64,000 nt of DNA from Ruminococcus sp. (GTDB taxonomy: Bacteria > Bacillota > Clostridia > Oscillospirales > Acutalibacteraceae). The position numbers and the translations under genes are program-made. The stretch lies in the NCBI GenBank assembly GCA_004558485.1, contig SFCS01000011.1, positions 23,981 through 87,980 of the forward strand, in the 5' to 3' direction. Positions 24,485-32,871 of the stretch are shown one piece after another. Each line of letters starts with the position of its first letter. Position 1 is the first letter of the stretch. The notes beneath the pieces are model-generated. The model had not been told where the DNA came from and ran no database searches. It was given only the letters and a program-made list of their open reading frames with translations.

Positions 24485-26548
24485 TTATTCTTCCGCTTTA
24501 TACTCCGCGCAGACTTTTTGCGTCACCGCGTCGGGCGCTTGCTCATAGCGGGCAAACTCCAGTGTGAAATAGCCCCTGCCCTGCGTCGAGGAACGCAGCA
24601 GCGTGGCAAAGTCCGACATTTCCGCCATCGGCACCTCGGCGACGATGCAGGTCAGCCCGTCGTCGGCAGGCTCCATGCCGAGCACTCTGCCGCGACGGCG
24701 GTTGACTTCTCCCATAATGTCGCCGGTCGTGTCGTTCGGCACGAAAGCGTTGAGGGTGCCGATCGGCTCCAAGAGCACGGGCGACGCCTGCGGGATGCCC
24801 GCCTTGAAGGCAAGAGAGGCAGCCGTTTTGAACGCCATTTCCGAGGAGTCGACCGGATGATACGACCCATCGACCAGCGTCGCCTTCACGCCCACCATCG
24901 GGAAACCGGCAAGCGTGCCGTGCCGCGCGCTCTCCATGAGCCCCTTCTCGACGGCGGGGAAATAGTTCTTCGGCACAGCACCGCCGAACACCGTCTCCTC
25001 AAACACCAGCCCGTCGCTGTCGCAGGGCGAAAATTCAATCCACACATCGCCGAACTGTCCGTGACCGCCCGACTGCTTCTTATGTCTGCCCTGCACCTTG
25101 ACCGATTTGCGGATGGTCTCACGGTAGGGCACGCGGGCGGGCGACAGCGCCACCTCCACGCCGAACTTCGCGCGCAGACGCGAGGTGATGACATCAAGGT
25201 GCTGCTCGCCGAGGCCGGACAGAATGGACTCATGCGTCTGCGGATCGACATAATACCGCATGGTGGGATCCTCCTCCATGAGCCGCGCCATGCCCTGTGC
25301 AACCTTATCCTCCTCGCCCTTCTTCGTTGCCGTCACCGCCATGGACAGGCAGGGCGCCTCAAAGGTGATGGGCGGCAGGATGACGGGGGCGGCGGGATCA
25401 CACAGCGTATCTCCCGTGCCCGTGCCCGCGAGCTTGGCGACCGCGCCGATGTCTCCCGCGCCCACAAACGGCACCTCTGTTTGCTTTTTGCCGCGCACCA
25501 GCAGCACCTTGCCGATCTTCTCGTTTTCGCCCGTGCGCGGGTTATACAGCGTCGAGTCGGCAGTGACCTTGCCGCGCACCACCTTGAAATACAACAGCTT
25601 TCCCACGAACGGATCGACCACCGTCTTGAACACAACGGCGGCGGTGGGCGCGTTTTCGTCCACATGGATGTCGACCGGCTCGCCGTCCGGCGTTTCGCCG
25701 ATCTCTCCCGCGACCGTCTCCGCCCAGGGGGCAAGCCACATGAGCCCGTTGAGCAGCTGATCCACGCCCGCAAGCGTCAGCGCCGAGCCGCAGAAAACGG
25801 GCGCGATCTCGCCGCGGCGCACACCGGAGGCAAGCCCCGTGATGAGCTCATCCGGCGTAAATTCCTCGCCGGAGAAATATTTTTCCATCAGCTCCTCACT
25901 GGTCTCCGCGACCGCCTCACAGATGGCGGTGCGCAGCCCCTCCAGACGGTGTCCCATGTCCGGCAGCGGCACAGGCGTCGCTTTCCCGTTTTCATATGTA
26001 TACGCGCGATATTCAAGCAGGTTCACATAGCACTTGACCTTGTGCTCCTCCATCACGGGCACCACGATCGGACACACCATCGGACCGAACTTCGTTTTGA
26101 GCTGTTCAAACACCTTATAGAAATCCGCGTGCTCGCTGTCCAGCTTGTTGACAAAGAACATCGTCGCGATCTTCTTCTGCTGCGCCGCCTTGAAGCCCTT
26201 TTCCGCGCCGACGGTGACGCCCGACTTGCCGGACAGCACGACGACGGCGCTGCCCGCCGCGCGGATACCCTCCTGCCGTCCGCCGGAAAAATCGAACAGT
26301 CCCGGCGTGTCGAGCAGGTTGATCTTGATGTCCTTCCACGAAAGCGGCAAAATCGCCGTGGAAACCGACGCCTTGCGGCGGATCTCCTCGGGATCGAAGT
26401 CACAGACCGTGTTGCCGTCGGCAACCTTGCCCAGGCGTTCCGCTTCGCCGCTCAAAAACCAACATGCTTCGGCGAGCGAGGTTTTTCCCGCGCCGGCGTG
26501 GCCGACGAAGGCGACGTTGCGGATTTTTTTGGCGGAAAATGCTTTCAT
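24485..26548 (-). CDS. Elongation factor G paralogue
   Basis: 687 residues, EF-G domain order I-V. G1 is GHAGAGKTS (about 17-25), G3 DTPGLFDF (about 80) and G4 NKLD (about 135). Domain IV has SGGHGQFGDVWIEF. In canonical EF-G the G3 motif is DTPGH with a catalytic His; here that residue is Leu. The EF-G-like (fusA2) family of Firmicutes often has a bulky residue there. It may bind GTP and ribosomes with slow hydrolysis, perhaps in recycling or stress; the role is not established. ATG 26548 follows AAAGGGGT; it is distinct from ribosomal-operon fusA. Confidence 0.85.
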   Translation of the reverse strand: MKAFSAKKIRNVAFVGHAGAGKTSLAEACWFLSGEAERLGKVADGNTVCDFDPEEIRRKASVSTAILPLSWKDIKINLLDTPGLFDFSGGRQEGIRAAGSAVVVLSGKSGVTVGAEKGFKAAQQKKIATMFFVNKLDSEHADFYKVFEQLKTKFGPMVCPIVVPVMEEHKVKCYVNLLEYRAYTYENGKATPVPLPDMGHRLEGLRTAICEAVAETSEELMEKYFSGEEFTPDELITGLASGVRRGEIAPVFCGSALTLAGVDQLLNGLMWLAPWAETVAGEIGETPDGEPVDIHVDENAPTAAVVFKTVVDPFVGKLLYFKVVRGKVTADSTLYNPRTGENEKIGKVLLVRGKKQTEVPFVGAGDIGAVAKLAGTGTGDTLCDPAAPVILPPITFEAPCLSMAVTATKKGEEDKVAQGMARLMEEDPTMRYYVDPQTHESILSGLGEQHLDVITSRLRAKFGVEVALSPARVPYRETIRKSVKVQGRHKKQSGGHGQFGDVWIEFSPCDSDGLVFEETVFGGAVPKNYFPAVEKGLMESARHGTLAGFPMVGVKATLVDGSYHPVDSSEMAFKTAASLAFKAGIPQASPVLLEPIGTLNAFVPNDTTGDIMGEVNRRRGRVLGMEPADDGLTCIVAEVPMAEMSDFATLLRSSTQGRGYFTLEFARYEQAPDAVTQKVCAEYKAEE

Positions 26549-26618
26549 GGAGAGAACCCCTTTCGGATTTTGTAGAAAAATGCATAAATCTTGCGAACAA
26601 GTGATATGTTCTTTGTAT

Positions 26619-26647
26619 AGTATATACCATATTCGTCCAAATTTCAA
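26619..26647 (-). promoter_or_regulatory. Sigma-A promoter of the EF-G paralogue
   Basis: On the minus strand TTGAAA (26647-26642), 17-bp spacer, TATACT (26624-26619), followed by an AT-rich 70-base leader. Confidence 0.75.
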
Positions 26648-26675
26648 GATGTAAATGCGGCATTTTTGCATAAAA

Positions 26676-26711
26676 AAAGCGGGAGAGCACCGAAATGTGC
26701 TCCCCCGCTTT
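26676..26711. terminator. Terminator of the tail-fibre operon
   Basis: Stem AAAGCGGG(A)GAGCAC/GTGCTC(C)CCCGCTTT with T-run on the minus strand, directly after the XkdX-like gene. Confidence 0.85.
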
Positions 26712-26712
26712 G

Positions 26713-26832
26713 TCAGGCGTTGCCGATGATGCGGATACATTCCGCCTCTGTCAGCACCTTGCCGACAAGGCTTTTGACCTGTGCGGCAGTGATGTGCCCC
26801 AAGCGGTATTGCAGCGACAGGAATTTAACCAT
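26713..26832 (-). CDS. XkdX-like small phage protein
   Basis: 39 residues beginning MVKFLSLQYRLGHITAAQV and ending CIRIIGNA. XkdX proteins of Bacillus and Clostridium phages have this length and the pattern Y..G.IT.EQV......G.IT..EY..I. They are encoded right after tail-fibre genes; their role is not known. It overlaps the preceding small gene by 8 bases (ATGGTTAA). Confidence 0.65.
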   Translation of the reverse strand: MVKFLSLQYRLGHITAAQVKSLVGKVLTEAECIRIIGNA

Positions 26833-26983
26833 TCCCCGCACCTCCCAGCACAAGACTCAGCATTGCCGCCTCCAGCGCCGCGATGCGCTCCTCCGCCGAC
26901 GGCGGCGCCGTCTCGGTGGGAACAAGCGCTGCCTCCTCCTCTGCGGTCATTTCAACATAGCGGCCGTTTTCGTATCTCTTCAT
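26825..26983 (-). CDS. Small phage-tail-operon protein
   Basis: 52 residues: MKRYENGRYVEMTAEEEAAL, a Pro/Thr stretch, then the coiled-coil-like AEERIAALEAAMLSLVLGG. Small proteins with an N-terminal KxYxNGxYxxMT box and a short coiled coil lie between tail-fibre and XkdX genes in Firmicutes prophages. The RBS is GGGGGAG; it starts 2 bases after the tail-fibre stop. The function is unknown, probably a tail accessory. Confidence 0.65.
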   Translation of the reverse strand: MKRYENGRYVEMTAEEEAALVPTETAPPSAEERIAALEAAMLSLVLGGAGNG

Positions 26984-26985
26984 GC

Positions 26986-28158
26986 TTATCTCCCCCAGAT
27001 CATGATTTTGGTTCCCGCCGCCATCGTCGCCGTACCGTAGTTGGCATATGACGCGCGGACGGCGACTTTACATTGTGTAATGTATCCATCCTGTTCTTCG
27101 GAATCGAGATAGCCGGGCGACATCGAGGTTTCCGCGTTTATCCATGAGCCCTCACCAACGCCGATAATGCCGGCGTGCCCCTTTCCCGGGAGCGTCACCA
27201 GGTGTGCCGCCATGTACACTGTCTTCCCGGCAGAAGTCTTGAAGTCTATGCCGCAAACGCGATAGCCGTCCTGCACAATAAAACGCACAAGATTGTTGCT
27301 GACAGTGCCGCCGAGCTTTTCCGTTGCCGTCACATACAGCTCACGGTATGTTTCAGCAGGAAGGTCTTTTCTGTATTCGGCAACCTCCTCCGTCAGCGTC
27401 ACGCTGTCGATGAGCGTCAGCGCACCGACATTTTCCAGTGCTGCGGCGCTTTGTGCCGCACCGGCGGCGGGTCCGGCAGCAGTGGCGCTTTGCTCAGCAG
27501 CAGTCGCGCTGCTCACCGCAGAGGCGGCATCCTCCGCAGCAGCGGCGGCAGAGGCCGAAGCTCCCTCCTCCGACGCCTTGGCGGCATCGGCAGACGCCGT
27601 GCTCTGCTCCGAGAAAAAGCCGGACGCTCTGGCATAGGACTCGGCGCTGTCGGCGGACACTGCCGCTGCGACAACGGAGGCATTCGCTTGTTCCGTTGCC
27701 TCCTGCGCCTGCTTGGCCGTTACGGCAGCAAACGATGCGGATTTTTCCGCCTCCGTTGCCGCCGTCTGTGCCGCTTCTCTGGCGGTGTCAAACACCTGCG
27801 TGAGCTGCGTGTAGATATCCGCCGTGGTGGGCGGCGGCGTGATGCCCTCGACAAAGCCGGAGGCAACCACCTCCACAGCGACGCGATCGGTGGTCAGTCG
27901 ATCGCCGCCGAACACCGACACAAAAAACTGTGTCGGGCGCAGCACCTGCGGCGGCACGGCGCAGGCGTCGTCGGTCAGCAGCATATGATATGCTCTGCCG
28001 TCCGCCCCGAGAAACACGGCAGTTTTGGTCAGTCCCTGCCATGCCTCTCCGAACGAGAACCGCGCCGTCAGATAGTCGCGTGAGTCGGCGACCACCCTGT
28101 GGTGCGGCGCGCGGATGAATTGCTCATCCACAAAGAAATCCAGTGTTTTTTGCTTCAT
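26986..28158 (-). CDS. Phage tail-fibre/baseplate-like protein
   Basis: 390 residues. Residues 1-130 (KQKTLDFFVDEQFI..., LGADGRAYHMLLTDDACAVP) resemble the attachment domain of siphophage tail or baseplate proteins. About 140-262 is an Ala/Ser/Glu heptad-rich, probably trimeric coiled coil with repeated AAxSAxxA units. About 265-390 looks like a beta-rich receptor-binding head (LGGTVSNNLVRFIVQDGY, GTATMAAGTKIMIWGR). No signal peptide. ATG 28158 follows GGAGGAGG. It has its own promoter and no other phage genes beside it except two tiny followers. It may be a domesticated remnant or part of a particle encoded elsewhere. Confidence 0.7.
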   Translation of the reverse strand: MKQKTLDFFVDEQFIRAPHHRVVADSRDYLTARFSFGEAWQGLTKTAVFLGADGRAYHMLLTDDACAVPPQVLRPTQFFVSVFGGDRLTTDRVAVEVVASGFVEGITPPPTTADIYTQLTQVFDTAREAAQTAATEAEKSASFAAVTAKQAQEATEQANASVVAAAVSADSAESYARASGFFSEQSTASADAAKASEEGASASAAAAAEDAASAVSSATAAEQSATAAGPAAGAAQSAAALENVGALTLIDSVTLTEEVAEYRKDLPAETYRELYVTATEKLGGTVSNNLVRFIVQDGYRVCGIDFKTSAGKTVYMAAHLVTLPGKGHAGIIGVGEGSWINAETSMSPGYLDSEEQDGYITQCKVAVRASYANYGTATMAAGTKIMIWGR

Positions 28159-28240
28159 GATCTTCCTCCTCCATGTCAAATGGCTTCTCCAAAGACAAAA
28201 AAAGAGTGGAAAACCACACGGCATTTCCTCTCATATAGTA

Positions 28241-28269
28241 TTGTAGGCGCATATTTGGCGCTTGTCAAG
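28241..28269 (-). promoter_or_regulatory. Sigma-A promoter of the tail-fibre operon
   Basis: TTGACA (28269-28264), 17-bp spacer, TACAAT (28246-28241) on the minus strand: almost consensus, so the operon can be transcribed without a phage activator. Confidence 0.8.
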
Positions 28270-28289
28270 GTTTTCGACACGGTTTTTAT

Positions 28290-28318
28290 GGACAAGCCCG
28301 CTAAACTGTGCTAGAATG
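28290..28318 (+). promoter_or_regulatory. Sigma-A promoter of the nucleotidyltransferase gene
   Basis: TGGACA (28290-28295), 17-bp spacer ending TGC, TAGAAT (28313-28318), divergent from the tail-fibre promoter 20 bp away. Confidence 0.7.
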
Positions 28319-28365
28319 GGCATATATAAGATTTAGGGGGTGGCGGTACGGAAGAGAAGTATCTG

Positions 28366-29523
28366 TTGGCGCTTTTGCGCGCGTTTTTGCAAAGAACGCC
28401 TGCGCCCCCGCTGCCGGAGGGCATCGATCTTGACCGTCTGCTGCAAATAGCCCACGCGCAGGGAATGGTGGGTGTGTGCGGCTTTCTGCTGCAAAACGAC
28501 CGAACGCTCCCCCATGAGCGGCAGATGCAGCTCGCCACGCTTTTTTATCGCACGGTCTTTCAGCTTTCCAAGGCGCAGCCGCCGCTCAAAGGGTGGCGCG
28601 AAAAGCTTGCCGCCGCCGGCATCCCGCACGCGCTGCTCAAGGGCGCGGTGCTGCAGGCGCTGTATCCCGTGCCGGAGCTGCGTCTGTGCGGCGACGCGGA
28701 CTTTTTTGTTCCGCCCGCCTTTCTGCCGCAGCTCAAAGCGCTCCTCTCGACCGAGGATGTCCGGCTGCTGCATGAGGACGAAACGGTCATCTATATCTAT
28801 GCCGCGCCGCTCCATCTGGAATTTCACACCACGCTGCTGCCCGATGCGGCAACCGACTCGCCCGCCCTTGCCGCCTACTTCGGCGACGCCGCGGCGCACA
28901 TGACCGGCGACGCGCTGTGTCGGGACTTTGATCCGGAATTTCATTTTGTCTATCTTTTGTCCCACCAGATGCGGCATTTCCAAACCGACTGCGCCGGCAT
29001 CCGCACCTTCATGGATCTTGCGGTGTTTTTGCAGCACTTCCCCGATGCGGCGTCCGAAAGCCGCCTGCGGGAAACGGGGCTTTTTGATTATGCAGCCGGC
29101 GCGCTGGCGCTGACCGCGCACTGGTTCGGCGTTCCCTCGCCGTTTTCCGTCACGGTGTCCGACGCGGACGCTAACGCCGTCGCCGCCTATATCCTGTCGG
29201 TCGGGCTGTTTGCCCGCAAACAGAACGCTGCCGCCGCGAAGGTGGAAAAACAGATGCACCGCGCTTTTCCACGGCTGCGGACGCTGTGGCGCGCGCTGTT
29301 TCCGACGCGGGAAGACCTCGAAAAAGACGCCCGCTACGGTGCGCTTGCGAAAAAATGTCTGCCCGCGGCATACACAAAACGCTTTTTCATCGCGCTGTTC
29401 ACCCGCCGCGGACATATGCAGTCCACCGCCCGCAACATCGTCTCCGCCGCAGACGACGCGAAGGAGCGCATGCGGATGCAGAAATTATTACATCTGAACG
29501 GAGGAAATGCTCATGAAGGATAA
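28366..29523 (+). CDS. Nucleotidyltransferase-family protein (PF14907 type)
   Basis: About 385 residues. IPHALLKGAVLQALYPVPEL then LRLCGDADFFV (about 80-110) are the strand-turn and GDxDF metal box of the uncharacterised nucleotidyltransferase family often found beside capsule or lasso-peptide loci. The first canonical in-frame start is TTG 28366. However, the best RBS (AGGGGGTGG) precedes ACG at 28348. Translation from there gives TEEKYLLALLRAFL, a typical family N terminus, so the real start may be the non-standard ACG. It overlaps the next gene by 11 bases. Confidence 0.72.
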   Translation: MALLRAFLQRTPAPPLPEGIDLDRLLQIAHAQGMVGVCGFLLQNDRTLPHERQMQLATLFYRTVFQLSKAQPPLKGWREKLAAAGIPHALLKGAVLQALYPVPELRLCGDADFFVPPAFLPQLKALLSTEDVRLLHEDETVIYIYAAPLHLEFHTTLLPDAATDSPALAAYFGDAAAHMTGDALCRDFDPEFHFVYLLSHQMRHFQTDCAGIRTFMDLAVFLQHFPDAASESRLRETGLFDYAAGALALTAHWFGVPSPFSVTVSDADANAVAAYILSVGLFARKQNAAAAKVEKQMHRAFPRLRTLWRALFPTREDLEKDARYGALAKKCLPAAYTKRFFIALFTRRGHMQSTARNIVSAADDAKERMRMQKLLHLNGGNAHEG

Positions 29524-30658
29524 AGGCGCTGTCAAACGGTGGCTGTGGTGGCTCTCGCTGATCGCCGCCGCCATTCTCATCTATCGTGTCAGCTTCGATG
29601 TGTCGGGTGTGCTGCGCGGCATCGGCAGCTTTATCTCCATCTTCACCCCCTTCATCATCGGCTTTGCCATCACCTTTTTGCTGTATGCGCCCTGCAATCG
29701 TCTGGAGCTTCGCTTAAAGCGCAGCCGCCTTGCCTTTTTCCGAAAGGGCGCACGCGGTATTTCGCTCGTCGTGTGTTATGCCGTGTTTTTTGCGATCATC
29801 GCGGGACTGCTGACGCTGCTGCTGCCCGCGCTCTACAGCGGCATTTCCTCTTTCATTACGAGTCTGCCGGACTACTATGCCGATCTCAGCGCCCGTCTCG
29901 CGGAGCTGACAAAAGAGGGTGGCTTCCTTTCGCGGTTCGATCTGAGCGACAACCTCAAGTCCATTTATGACAGCGCCTACAGCATGTTGCTGTCCCTTGC
30001 CAGCACGGAAAACATGCTGACCGTCGTCAGGAGCGCCATGTCGGTGACCTCCACGGTGCTGCGCATCATCATGGCGGTTATCGTCTCCATCTATATGCTG
30101 CTGCAGCGGGAGGCGCTTCTTTCCGCCATCAAGCGGCTGCTTGACGCCACCATCGGCAACAAGGCGATGCGCTTTCTCACCGACTATGCCCACCGCACCG
30201 CCGCCATTTTCTACAGCTATCTCTACGGCGCCGCCGTGGATGCCTGCATCGTCGCTACGCTGATGGTTGTCGGGCTTTCGCTTTTCCGTCTGCCGCGCTC
30301 GGTGCTGCTCGGCTGCTTTGTCGGCATCATGAACCTCATCCCCTATTTCGGCGCGATCATTTCGGGCGCCCTCGTGATCCTCGTCGCCCTGTTGACGAAA
30401 AACATCTACACGGCGATCGGCGTCGCGGTGTATATCCTGGTGATCCAGCAGCTTGACGGCAACATCATCCAGCCGAAGATCATCGGTCAGTCGGTGGGCG
30501 TGCGTCCCATCTATGTACTGCTCGCCATCACGCTCGGCGGCGGGCTGTTCGGCTTTTGGGGCATCCTCCTCAGCGTGCCGTCCATGGCGGTCATACAGAT
30601 GCTCGTTGGCGATTTCATCGACTACCGCAACAGGAAGAAAATGAAAAATGAATCATGA
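29513..30658 (+). CDS. AI-2E family transporter
   Basis: 381 residues with about eight membrane helices in the AI-2E/TqsA/YdiK arrangement. GCFVGIMNLIPYFGAIISG (about 270) and QQLDGNIIQPKIIGQSVG (about 315) are the family boxes. Members export autoinducer-2 or act as Na+/H+ or organic-anion exchangers; the substrate is not predictable. I choose ATG 29513, eight bases after GGAGG, over ATG 29507. It is coupled to the preceding gene by overlap and followed by a terminator. Confidence 0.86.
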   Translation: MKDKGAVKRWLWWLSLIAAAILIYRVSFDVSGVLRGIGSFISIFTPFIIGFAITFLLYAPCNRLELRLKRSRLAFFRKGARGISLVVCYAVFFAIIAGLLTLLLPALYSGISSFITSLPDYYADLSARLAELTKEGGFLSRFDLSDNLKSIYDSAYSMLLSLASTENMLTVVRSAMSVTSTVLRIIMAVIVSIYMLLQREALLSAIKRLLDATIGNKAMRFLTDYAHRTAAIFYSYLYGAAVDACIVATLMVVGLSLFRLPRSVLLGCFVGIMNLIPYFGAIISGALVILVALLTKNIYTAIGVAVYILVIQQLDGNIIQPKIIGQSVGVRPIYVLLAITLGGGLFGFWGILLSVPSMAVIQMLVGDFIDYRNRKKMKNES

Positions 30659-30666
30659 AGAATACA

Positions 30667-30702
30667 AAAAGATCCTACCACTTTCGTGATAGGATCTTTT
30701 TT
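30667..30702. terminator. Bidirectional terminator between the transporter gene and tRNA-Thr
   Basis: Stem AAAGATCCTA/TAGGATCTTT with an inner CAC/GTG pair and T-runs on both sides. Confidence 0.88.
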
Positions 30703-30777
30703 GGAGCTACTGATCCGATTCGAACGGACGACCTGCTCATTACGAGTGAGCTGCTCTACCAGCTGAGCCACAGTAGC
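30702..30777 (-). tRNA. tRNA-Thr (anticodon CGT)
   Basis: The complement gives acceptor GCTACTG/CAGTAGC, D-arm GGCTCAGCTGGTAGAGC, anticodon loop CTCGTAA with CGT, T-loop GTTCGAATC and an encoded CCA end (30702-30704). It reads ACG codons. It directly precedes its terminator. Confidence 0.95.
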
Positions 30778-30997
30778 ATATCTTTCGGAAAACCGAGTGT
30801 CATTATAGCAGAGATTTTCCGTTTCGTCAAGTGAATGTGAACCTTTTTTGAAAAATTCCCGTCTTTTGCATAAATATGTTGCTATTTCCAAAAATATGTG
30901 CTATTCTTATTATAGATCGGTGTTTGCTCCATGATTGCAAAAACCGACTCCAAAGAGAGGAAATGCCGAGGTTTTCGATAAAGGAGGTAACCCGTGT

Positions 30998-31408
30998 ATG
31001 CAGCCTATTGAAAATCGCACTACACTGTCACAGCGCCTGCGGCTGCTGCGCGTCGCCAGTGGTATGAAGCAGGAGGATGTGGCGGTGCAATTGGGCATCG
31101 GTCGTTCTGCCTATACCTATTACGAGCTGTCACGCAGCAAACCGGACTATGACACTCTGATCCAGCTGGCGAAAATGTTCCATGTCAGCGTGGACTATTT
31201 GGTTGGTTTCTCCAACTTTCCGGACGGATCGCACCGCGAGGCCGGCGTTGCCGACGGTTTGCAGGAAAGCAGCATTGTGAATGTGCGCCTGCTGGGTGAG
31301 CTGACGAAAAAAGAGCGCCGTATGGTATTCACCTATCGCCAGCTTGCGCCGGAGCAGCAGGAGGAGATCGTGCAGGAGATGGAAAAGATGCTCCCGCCGA
31401 AAAAGTAA
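30998..31408 (+). CDS. XRE-family transcriptional regulator
   Basis: 136 residues. The N-terminal HTH (about 8-65) reads LSQRLRLLRVASGMKQEDVA, GIGRSAYTYYELSRSKPDYD and HVSVDYLVG. The C-terminal half is helical (LTKKERRMVFTYRQLAPEQQEEIVQEMEKM) and may dimerise. This form is common in Clostridia as a chromosomal or phage-like repressor. ATG 30998 follows AAAGGAGGT. It stands alone between tRNA-Thr and a terminator, and its targets are unknown. Confidence 0.85.
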   Translation: MQPIENRTTLSQRLRLLRVASGMKQEDVAVQLGIGRSAYTYYELSRSKPDYDTLIQLAKMFHVSVDYLVGFSNFPDGSHREAGVADGLQESSIVNVRLLGELTKKERRMVFTYRQLAPEQQEEIVQEMEKMLPPKK

Positions 31409-31419
31409 ATCCCTTGAAA

Positions 31420-31456
31420 AAAACAACGCCCCTCATTTTGAGGGGCGTTGTTTTTT
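31420..31456. terminator. Bidirectional terminator
   Basis: Stem AACAACGCCCCTCA/TGAGGGGCGTTGTT flanked by A-run and T6, between the XRE gene and the convergent permease. Confidence 0.9.
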
Positions 31457-32871
31457 CAGTCGTCTTTTTTCTCGTTGCAGAAGAATGCGCCGATCACCAT
31501 GACAACGGCGGTGAACAGCAAGAACCACACATTCGCCATGCCGTGCGCCCGAATACAGGAGTAGATCATGAACAGCGAGCCGGCGATCGCAAGCGTCGGG
31601 ATAACAAAACGCTTAAAAAATCCGACATCGCGGCTCTTCACCATCCACATCACGAAGATCGGCAGATAGAATGCATAGATAGCGACAATGGGCAGCTCGG
31701 ACGAGTCGAAAACGAACGGGCCGAACCAGGACGAGCCGCTGCCGGTCAGGTTTGCGAGAATGAAATAGAAGCCCCAAAACGCGCAAAGGATGAGCGCTAT
31801 GACCGCCGAGTTGTTCGGCATATTCGTCACCGCGTCGATCTGCTTGAAGGTCTTGTATGCCGGGCCGCGGTTGCGGCTGGCGATGGAATACATGCCGCGG
31901 CAGGCGCCGAGCATCAGACCGTTCATCGTACCGATGCAGGAAACGGCGATAAACAGATTGAGGATGTTGCCGAGCACATTACCGAACACATTGGTGAACG
32001 CAACGGTCGCGCCCTCCTCGATCAGCTCGCGGTTGGTCGCGCCGCCGGCAACGCCTATGTAGTACAGAATGTAGATGGCGGCGATGATGATGCCGCCGAT
32101 GATGAGCGCGCGGGGCAGGTTCTTCTTGGCGTCCTTGAGCTCCGCATTGATGGTGGTCGCAATGATCCACCCCTCATAGGCAAACGCGGTCGCGCACACC
32201 GACGCGAGCAGCGGGTTGCTCTTCACATCGCTTGCCGCCACATCCGCCACGCTGCGGAAATTCTCGGTCAGCGTGCCGGAGGCGATGCCGTAAATGATGC
32301 CGACCGCCGCCATCAGCGCGAGCGGAATAAACTTGATGACCGTCGTGGACACCTGCAGCTTGCCCGCGAGCTTCGGAGAAAGCGCGTTGACCGCATATGC
32401 CGCGCAAAGATAGAAAAGCATCAAAACGATACATTCCATGCCCATGACCGGCTCTGCGCCCGCCGCCTCGCCGCCGAGCGGCAGCAGCGGAAAGCTCGGC
32501 TCGACCGAGGTGATGAACACCAGCGTATAGCGGGCAGACAGCCACGCAAGCACCGAGGTCATCGCCGGATAATAGATGGTCGTCATAAACCAACCGACAA
32601 AATACGCATATCTGCCGCCGACCATCGCCTCCGCATAGTCCACGATGCCGTTGACCTTTTCATACTTTGTCGCCATGTTGGCAAACGCCAGCATACAGAA
32701 AAGCATGATCGCTCCGCCGATCGCCCACGCAAGAATGCCGAGCGGCATGTCGCCGCCGGTCTTTTGCAGGATCGTCTGTGCCTTGAAAAACACGCCCGAG
32801 CCGACCACAATGCCCACGACCAGACAAATGGCAGTGAAAAGCCCATATTTCCTCTTCAGACCGTTTTCCAT
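31456..32871 (-). CDS. APC-family amino acid permease
   Basis: 471 residues, 12 membrane helices. GLFTAICLVVGIVVGSGVF (about 9-27) is the helix-1 substrate and Na+/H+ site of the APC superfamily, and AYEGWIIATTINAELKDAKK (about 235-255) is the family loop. SLC7/LAT-like members import or exchange amino acids. The amino acid is not predictable. The RBS is GGAGGG. Upstream, TTTACAATATAGG-like AT-rich DNA could hold its promoter. Confidence 0.85.
   Translation of the reverse strand: MENGLKRKYGLFTAICLVVGIVVGSGVFFKAQTILQKTGGDMPLGILAWAIGGAIMLFCMLAFANMATKYEKVNGIVDYAEAMVGGRYAYFVGWFMTTIYYPAMTSVLAWLSARYTLVFITSVEPSFPLLPLGGEAAGAEPVMGMECIVLMLFYLCAAYAVNALSPKLAGKLQVSTTVIKFIPLALMAAVGIIYGIASGTLTENFRSVADVAASDVKSNPLLASVCATAFAYEGWIIATTINAELKDAKKNLPRALIIGGIIIAAIYILYYIGVAGGATNRELIEEGATVAFTNVFGNVLGNILNLFIAVSCIGTMNGLMLGACRGMYSIASRNRGPAYKTFKQIDAVTNMPNNSAVIALILCAFWGFYFILANLTGSGSSWFGPFVFDSSELPIVAIYAFYLPIFVMWMVKSRDVGFFKRFVIPTLAIAGSLFMIYSCIRAHGMANVWFLLFTAVVMVIGAFFCNEKKDD

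Noticed and set aside
24518..26575. 685-codon open frame on the plus strand
   Set aside because: Shadow of the EF-G paralogue on the opposite strand; composition is unnatural.
26713..28158. Intact prophage
   Set aside because: No capsid, portal, terminase, lysis or integrase genes nearby; only three tail-operon genes are present.
28366..30658. Capsule or lasso-peptide cluster around the nucleotidyltransferase
   Set aside because: The neighbours are an AI-2E transporter and a tRNA; no glycosyltransferase or peptide-maturation gene is present.
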